This document shows positions 60,132 through 64,000 of a stretch of DNA of 64,000 nt, one piece after another. This DNA comes from Oligosphaera ethanolica. GTDB taxonomy: Bacteria; Verrucomicrobiota; Lentisphaeria; Oligosphaerales; Oligosphaeraceae. Positions within the stretch are counted from its first letter, which is position 1. Every line of letters starts with the position of its first letter. The DNA is taken from NCBI RefSeq assembly GCF_030814695.1, contig NZ_JAUSVL010000001.1, positions 930,001 through 994,000 on the forward strand, read 5' to 3'. The position numbers and the translations under genes were made by a program. The notes under the pieces are model-generated. The model saw only the letters and a list, made by a program, of their open reading frames with translations, was not told where the DNA came from and ran no database searches.

Positions 60132-63100
60132 ATGCGCACACTGCTTCTGTTCATGATCGCAGCCCTCCTTCTGCACAATCAGCTCCATGGCGCCAACGCC
60201 CTCACCTTGGCCTTGCTGGGCGAGCCGCCTGCGCTGCTCGACCTCATCAGCGTCGAATTAACCCGCGACGACAGCTTCGCCCTGCTCGCCCGCGCGGAAA
60301 TTGACCAGATCCTTCGCGAACACCAGCTCACAGCCAGCGACAGCAGCCAGCTCGCCCGACTTTTCCCCCACGCCGACATCATCGCCGTCTTCACCGCCGC
60401 CTGGAATCAAAAGTCCGGCCGCATCGTCGTCATCAACGCCAAAAATGGCTTCCGACTGGCCGATCAGTCCTGGGCGTATGACGCCCCCGCCGCGCAGATC
60501 AACAGCCTCGCCCAAATCATCCGCGACGGCGCCAGCAAAGCCCGCAAGCCCGGCTCCCAGCTCATCGCCATAAACCAATATCGCCTGGTCAGCATCGACT
60601 GGCAGCAGCACGACGCCATCAAAACCTGGTTCAATCAGTTCGAAACCGCCCTGACCCGACATCCCGACATCCAGCTGCTGGAACGCGAACGCCTGGACGC
60701 CGTCGGCGAAGAACGCCAACTCAGCGCCGCCCAGTTTGCCCTGACGCCCTCCGCACGCATCCTCAGGCTCGAATTCGAGCCCGGCGACAAAAGCACGCAC
60801 GTCCATCTCACCCTCTACTGCCACGACCTCCAAGGCCGCGAAATCACCCGCCTGCGCCAGCTTGACATCCTCGCGCTGACACCCGATGCCACCGCGCAAT
60901 TCGTCAGCAAACTCGCTGACACTCTCGCGGCACAAGCACCCACTGGTGCTGTCACTGCCGCTGCCGCACGGGAAGCGGCCGAATTCTATGCGGCGTACCA
61001 GCAAAATCTGGACCGCAATGACGCATTGAAGTACATCCAGGCCGCCGTCGCGCTCAATCCACACCATGAAGAATACCGCCACGCCGAGATCGTCGCCATG
61101 GCAAATATCAGGTCCTATAGATCGCGCCAAGACCAGCTGGATAAAACCAGACAGACCTACGCGCGGATCCAGCGCTTCCAAAACGACTTTCCTCACTCGC
61201 AGCGGCCGTTCTTCCCAGTGGAAGCCAGACGCAAATGGCATCTCTTCGCGTTTGGTCTTGAAGAGTCTATGGAAAGCTACAGACATCGTGGCCAAATGGA
61301 CCTCGCGGCTGATTGCGAAAGGGTCCTCCAGCAATATGGAGCCTTCTTTGCGGAAATCCGCCCGGCCGTCCACGCCGATATCCGGCGCCAGCCCCAGTAC
61401 CAGTTCGACCTCAGCGACGGCCTGGGCAGTAGCAGCGAAATCAAACACGTGATCACATTCCTGCGCGAAGCCTTTTTTGCCTCCCCCCTCTATACCGATC
61501 ACGATCAACGCATCAGCGATTTCTTTGCGGTCTATCTGGAAATTCTGCACGCGCTGGAACGGAGCTATCGCCTGGACCCCACCAAGCCCACGCCCACACC
61601 TAAGGCCTTTATGCCCTGGGATAAGCTTCTCCAAGATTCCACCGTTCGTAATGCCACCAGGAGCTTCCTCAACCAGGACCAAACGCTCATTGCCTTCCTC
61701 GAAGAGTGCAGCCTGCCCGACGGCAAAGCCCTGGCCCTCGACTGGCGCACGGTGCAAATCCTACTCAACACGCAACACCAGCCTAAAAATATCAAAAAAA
61801 ACTATCACGACTATTTTGCCGCGTTGGCCGCCCTGTCCCCCGGATGCTTCGCCGATCTCACGAAATGGCAAAACCGGCTCATCGAAGCACCTTTCAGCAT
61901 CATTAACGAAGAGTGCTTCGCGGTACCGCCCAATTTTGCCTATACCTGCCTGCACGAATACCTCGGCAACAGCACCCTGGACGTGCTTATCCTGCTCGAG
62001 AACGCCGCACGTGGCAACGGCCACGACGACCTGCTCCCGCCGCTGCTTGTCGCCATGGACGCTATCCACGCCCTCAACTACCGCTATCTGACCGAATACA
62101 AGGTCGCCAATCTCTTCCGCGATCTGGCCTTCGTCATCTGGGAAAAGACTCCTGCCGAGAGTCGACGCACCATTGAGCAATTCCGCCCCAGCCCCCGCCA
62201 AGACCAGCTGCTGCGCGCCGTCAACGCCCAGGTCGTTTTCGACTACGGCGGTTTTCATGACGCCATGGCCGCCCCCAAGCCCATGGTCTGCAAAAATGCC
62301 TGCCAGGACAGCGACGGCGTCATCCTTCTCCTGGGGCAGGCCAACGGCCAGCAAGGCCAAGGCGCCATGGTGGCCCGCATCGCTGCCGACGGCCGTTTCT
62401 CCAAGCTCATCGATATCGAAGAGTTTGCCCGCAAAACCCACCTTTACTTCGGTGACGACGACACGAGCTTTATCCACCTGCTCTGCGATTCCCAGTTCAT
62501 TCTGGTCGCCAGTAACAATGGCCTGGGGGTATTCAACCGGCAATCCGGCGCGCTGCTCAGCACCTTCCACATACCCTTGCAGCCGAACAATACCTGCCTC
62601 GCTCTCGTGGGCGACCGCCTCTTTGTGCAGACCACAAACGCCCTGCACGCCATGAATCTGCAAGGCGAAGAACGTCGGCTCTACTTCAGTCAGGAGCGCC
62701 TCGAACCCCAACACGACCTCGACCGCGGCGGCCTCGCCAGCGACCTCGTCACCTGTGCCAACGGCGAGCTCTTTTTCCTGGTCTCGCACGAGGTCCCCAA
62801 ACAACGCTATGCCAAACAGGAAATATGGCAACTGAAAACGGCGGACGACAGCCCGCAACTTTTTCTGGCGTTGCCCCCCAAACGCTGCTACGCGCTTGCA
62901 CCCGGCAACCAAGCCCCGCTGGTCCTCGCCCTCGACCGCCAAAGCAATGTCATCTACCAGCTTGACCACGCGACCCGCACGTTGCAGCCGCTGGCCGAAG
63001 CCCCCAAAAAAGGCAAATACAGTTCGCCACGCCACATGCGCAACACCTTTTCCGATGTCAATATCCCGTATCCCTACCCCTATGTCCTCCACGAACATTT

Positions 63101-63284
63101 CCTCTGGGCCGGCGGCCACTACCCCGCCTGCATCAATCTCGCCGCACCTGAACAGTCGCCCCTGATCTGGTTGCCGCGGACGACTTGGGCATTCCCCCTG
63201 CGCAACGATGTCCTCTTCCTCAGACGTGACATGTGGTTCCGACTCCGCCTACGAGATAACGCCAGCCCAAAACCCCAGCCATGA
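60132..63284 (+). CDS. large exported protein with CsgG-like motifs and C-terminal propeller-like region
   Basis: This 1050-residue protein has a signal peptide (MRTLLLFMIAALLLHNQLHG). Two segments near residues 52-68 and 182-197 (LLARAEIDQILREHQL and LLERERLDAVGEERQL) resemble the motif of CsgG/penicillin-binding-protein-activator-like domains that usually reads VERxxLxxVLxEQ. Helical, TPR-like sequence follows (about residues 280-470). From about residue 700 on the sequence is beta-rich with repeated hydrophobic strands (GDRLFVQTTNALHAMNLQG), like a beta-propeller. The function is unknown. It lies 62 bp after the anti-sigma-like gene and probably belongs to the same operon. Confidence 0.7.
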   Translation: MRTLLLFMIAALLLHNQLHGANALTLALLGEPPALLDLISVELTRDDSFALLARAEIDQILREHQLTASDSSQLARLFPHADIIAVFTAAWNQKSGRIVVINAKNGFRLADQSWAYDAPAAQINSLAQIIRDGASKARKPGSQLIAINQYRLVSIDWQQHDAIKTWFNQFETALTRHPDIQLLERERLDAVGEERQLSAAQFALTPSARILRLEFEPGDKSTHVHLTLYCHDLQGREITRLRQLDILALTPDATAQFVSKLADTLAAQAPTGAVTAAAAREAAEFYAAYQQNLDRNDALKYIQAAVALNPHHEEYRHAEIVAMANIRSYRSRQDQLDKTRQTYARIQRFQNDFPHSQRPFFPVEARRKWHLFAFGLEESMESYRHRGQMDLAADCERVLQQYGAFFAEIRPAVHADIRRQPQYQFDLSDGLGSSSEIKHVITFLREAFFASPLYTDHDQRISDFFAVYLEILHALERSYRLDPTKPTPTPKAFMPWDKLLQDSTVRNATRSFLNQDQTLIAFLEECSLPDGKALALDWRTVQILLNTQHQPKNIKKNYHDYFAALAALSPGCFADLTKWQNRLIEAPFSIINEECFAVPPNFAYTCLHEYLGNSTLDVLILLENAARGNGHDDLLPPLLVAMDAIHALNYRYLTEYKVANLFRDLAFVIWEKTPAESRRTIEQFRPSPRQDQLLRAVNAQVVFDYGGFHDAMAAPKPMVCKNACQDSDGVILLLGQANGQQGQGAMVARIAADGRFSKLIDIEEFARKTHLYFGDDDTSFIHLLCDSQFILVASNNGLGVFNRQSGALLSTFHIPLQPNNTCLALVGDRLFVQTTNALHAMNLQGEERRLYFSQERLEPQHDLDRGGLASDLVTCANGELFFLVSHEVPKQRYAKQEIWQLKTADDSPQLFLALPPKRCYALAPGNQAPLVLALDRQSNVIYQLDHATRTLQPLAEAPKKGKYSSPRHMRNTFSDVNIPYPYPYVLHEHFLWAGGHYPACINLAAPEQSPLIWLPRTTWAFPLRNDVLFLRRDMWFRLRLRDNASPKPQP

Positions 63285-63327
63285 GCCACCTGCGCCGCAG
63301 CGCGCCACTCCACGGAGGGCATTCACC

Positions 63328-64000
63328 ATGATCCACCACGCCCAGCCATCACTACAGCGGCATCAGCTGCTGTTCCTGCTCGCCGTCGTCACCGCCGCGC
63401 TGTGCTGCCCAGACAACGCCACGGCCCAAGAACGGGAACCGGCAACAGCCAGCACCAAGTCGATCATCAATCTCTGGTCAGGCTGCGAGCAGCCCCTCCT
63501 CGTGCCCGCCGACGCGGCCTGGGCCGTCATCAGCGACCACGGCCGCAAACTCTTCAGCGGCAAAACTGACGGCGAACAGCCCGTCATCACCCTGCCGGCA
63601 TTGCCGCCAGACACCCGTGAAACAGCCGTGCTGACCGTCAACGGCCAGGTCCATGCCAAGCTGATTTTCTGGCCGCCGCAACTGCTTGACCAATGCCAAG
63701 CCGTCTTTGCCGACGCCCCCGGCCACGTCGCCACCGCCCTCAAACAACTCGGCATCCGTGATGCACCCGACCGCGACGAATCCGCCAGCTCCCCTGCGGC
63801 CAAGCCCCCGGCACGCATCCAGGGTTCCCTCCCATTCACGCCAAGCCCCGGCCTCACCCTGGTCTTCCCCGACCGCTGGTCTTTCCCCTGCGCCATTGCC
63901 GACGACTGGCGGGATATCACCCTCCACCACGCTAAGAAACCCGGCACGCTCAGCGTCATATATGACAAACACAGCCGCAGCATTGATGCCAATGGCGCCC
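63328..64000 (+). CDS. exported protein of unknown function, 3' end outside the window
   Basis: The frame is open from the ATG at 63328 to the right edge (224 codons). GGAGGG precedes the ATG by 9 bases. The N-terminus MIHHAQPSLQRHQLLFLLAV continues into a hydrophobic stretch and ATAQE, a likely signal peptide. The mature part is Pro/Ala-rich with short beta-type segments (PLLVPADAAWAVISDHGRKL). No domain was recognised. It is probably the fourth gene of the sigma-factor operon. Confidence 0.75.
   Translation, partial: MIHHAQPSLQRHQLLFLLAVVTAALCCPDNATAQEREPATASTKSIINLWSGCEQPLLVPADAAWAVISDHGRKLFSGKTDGEQPVITLPALPPDTRETAVLTVNGQVHAKLIFWPPQLLDQCQAVFADAPGHVATALKQLGIRDAPDRDESASSPAAKPPARIQGSLPFTPSPGLTLVFPDRWSFPCAIADDWRDITLHHAKKPGTLSVIYDKHSRSIDANGA

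Noticed and set aside
60258..61757. 499-codon minus-strand frame, and the similar frame at 61761-63119
   Set aside because: Both mirror the 1050-residue exported protein, which fits the operon and has a signal peptide.

Overview
The window (about 57-60% GC by eye, with AT-richer islands) looks like a chromosomal segment of an anaerobic, carbohydrate-degrading bacterium of the PVC superphylum, most likely Lentisphaerota. This is inferred from gene content: a complete six-gene Rnf complex, large secreted glycan-active enzymes, a giant MBG-repeat surface protein and intergenic DNA filled with short palindromic repeats. No rRNA, tRNA or CRISPR array was recognised, so the taxonomy is tentative.

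Region 1 (1-23100) is accessory DNA. It opens with the truncated start of an AAA_14-type ATPase and a repeat field. An IS4-like element follows that carries an extra HARE-HTH winged-helix gene. A perfect consensus promoter (TTGACA-N17-TATAAT, 3120-3148) then drives an 11-gene defence operon, closely packed and mostly overlapping: half-size hsdS, KilA-N protein, hsdM, dinD, a stranded hsdM tail, two-TRD hsdS, a CD-NTase with AGS-C sensor, a frameshifted SLATT membrane effector, an AlbA/Schlafen-type regulator, hsdR and a YgjP-type metalloprotease. This is a type I restriction-modification system with a two-gene CBASS-like module built into it and translationally coupled to hsdS. Three IS elements follow: two different IS1634-like elements and an IS21 element (20167-23089) bounded by a 7-bp target duplication.

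Region 2 (23100-31740) is a small glycan-use locus: a secreted heparinase II/III-type lyase, a 1331-residue secreted glycosidase-like protein and an FAD-dependent oxidoreductase.

Region 3 (31800-37450) is the rnfABCDGE operon on the minus strand. A hairpin plus U-tract lies between a possible promoter and rnfA, as in an attenuator. A second terminator lies downstream of rnfE.

Region 4 (37450-46570) holds repeats, two copies of a roughly 500-bp non-autonomous mobile element (one with clear inverted repeats and an 11-bp target duplication) and a 2182-residue exported MBG/Ig-like repeat protein flanked on both sides by 9-bp repeat arrays.

Region 5 (46660-64000) is mostly core genes: a DUF486 membrane protein, a TPR lipoprotein-like or exported protein, a 29-residue bS22/COX24-type ribosomal protein candidate too short for usual gene callers, a 2-hydroxyacid dehydrogenase, citrate synthase, MgtE, ThiD-ThiM, a GH42-like beta-galactosidase and an N-formylglutamate amidohydrolase. 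It ends in an operon of ECF sigma factor, membrane anti-sigma-like protein, a 1050-residue exported protein and a truncated exported protein.

All identifications come from reading motifs in the sequence; no database search was run.
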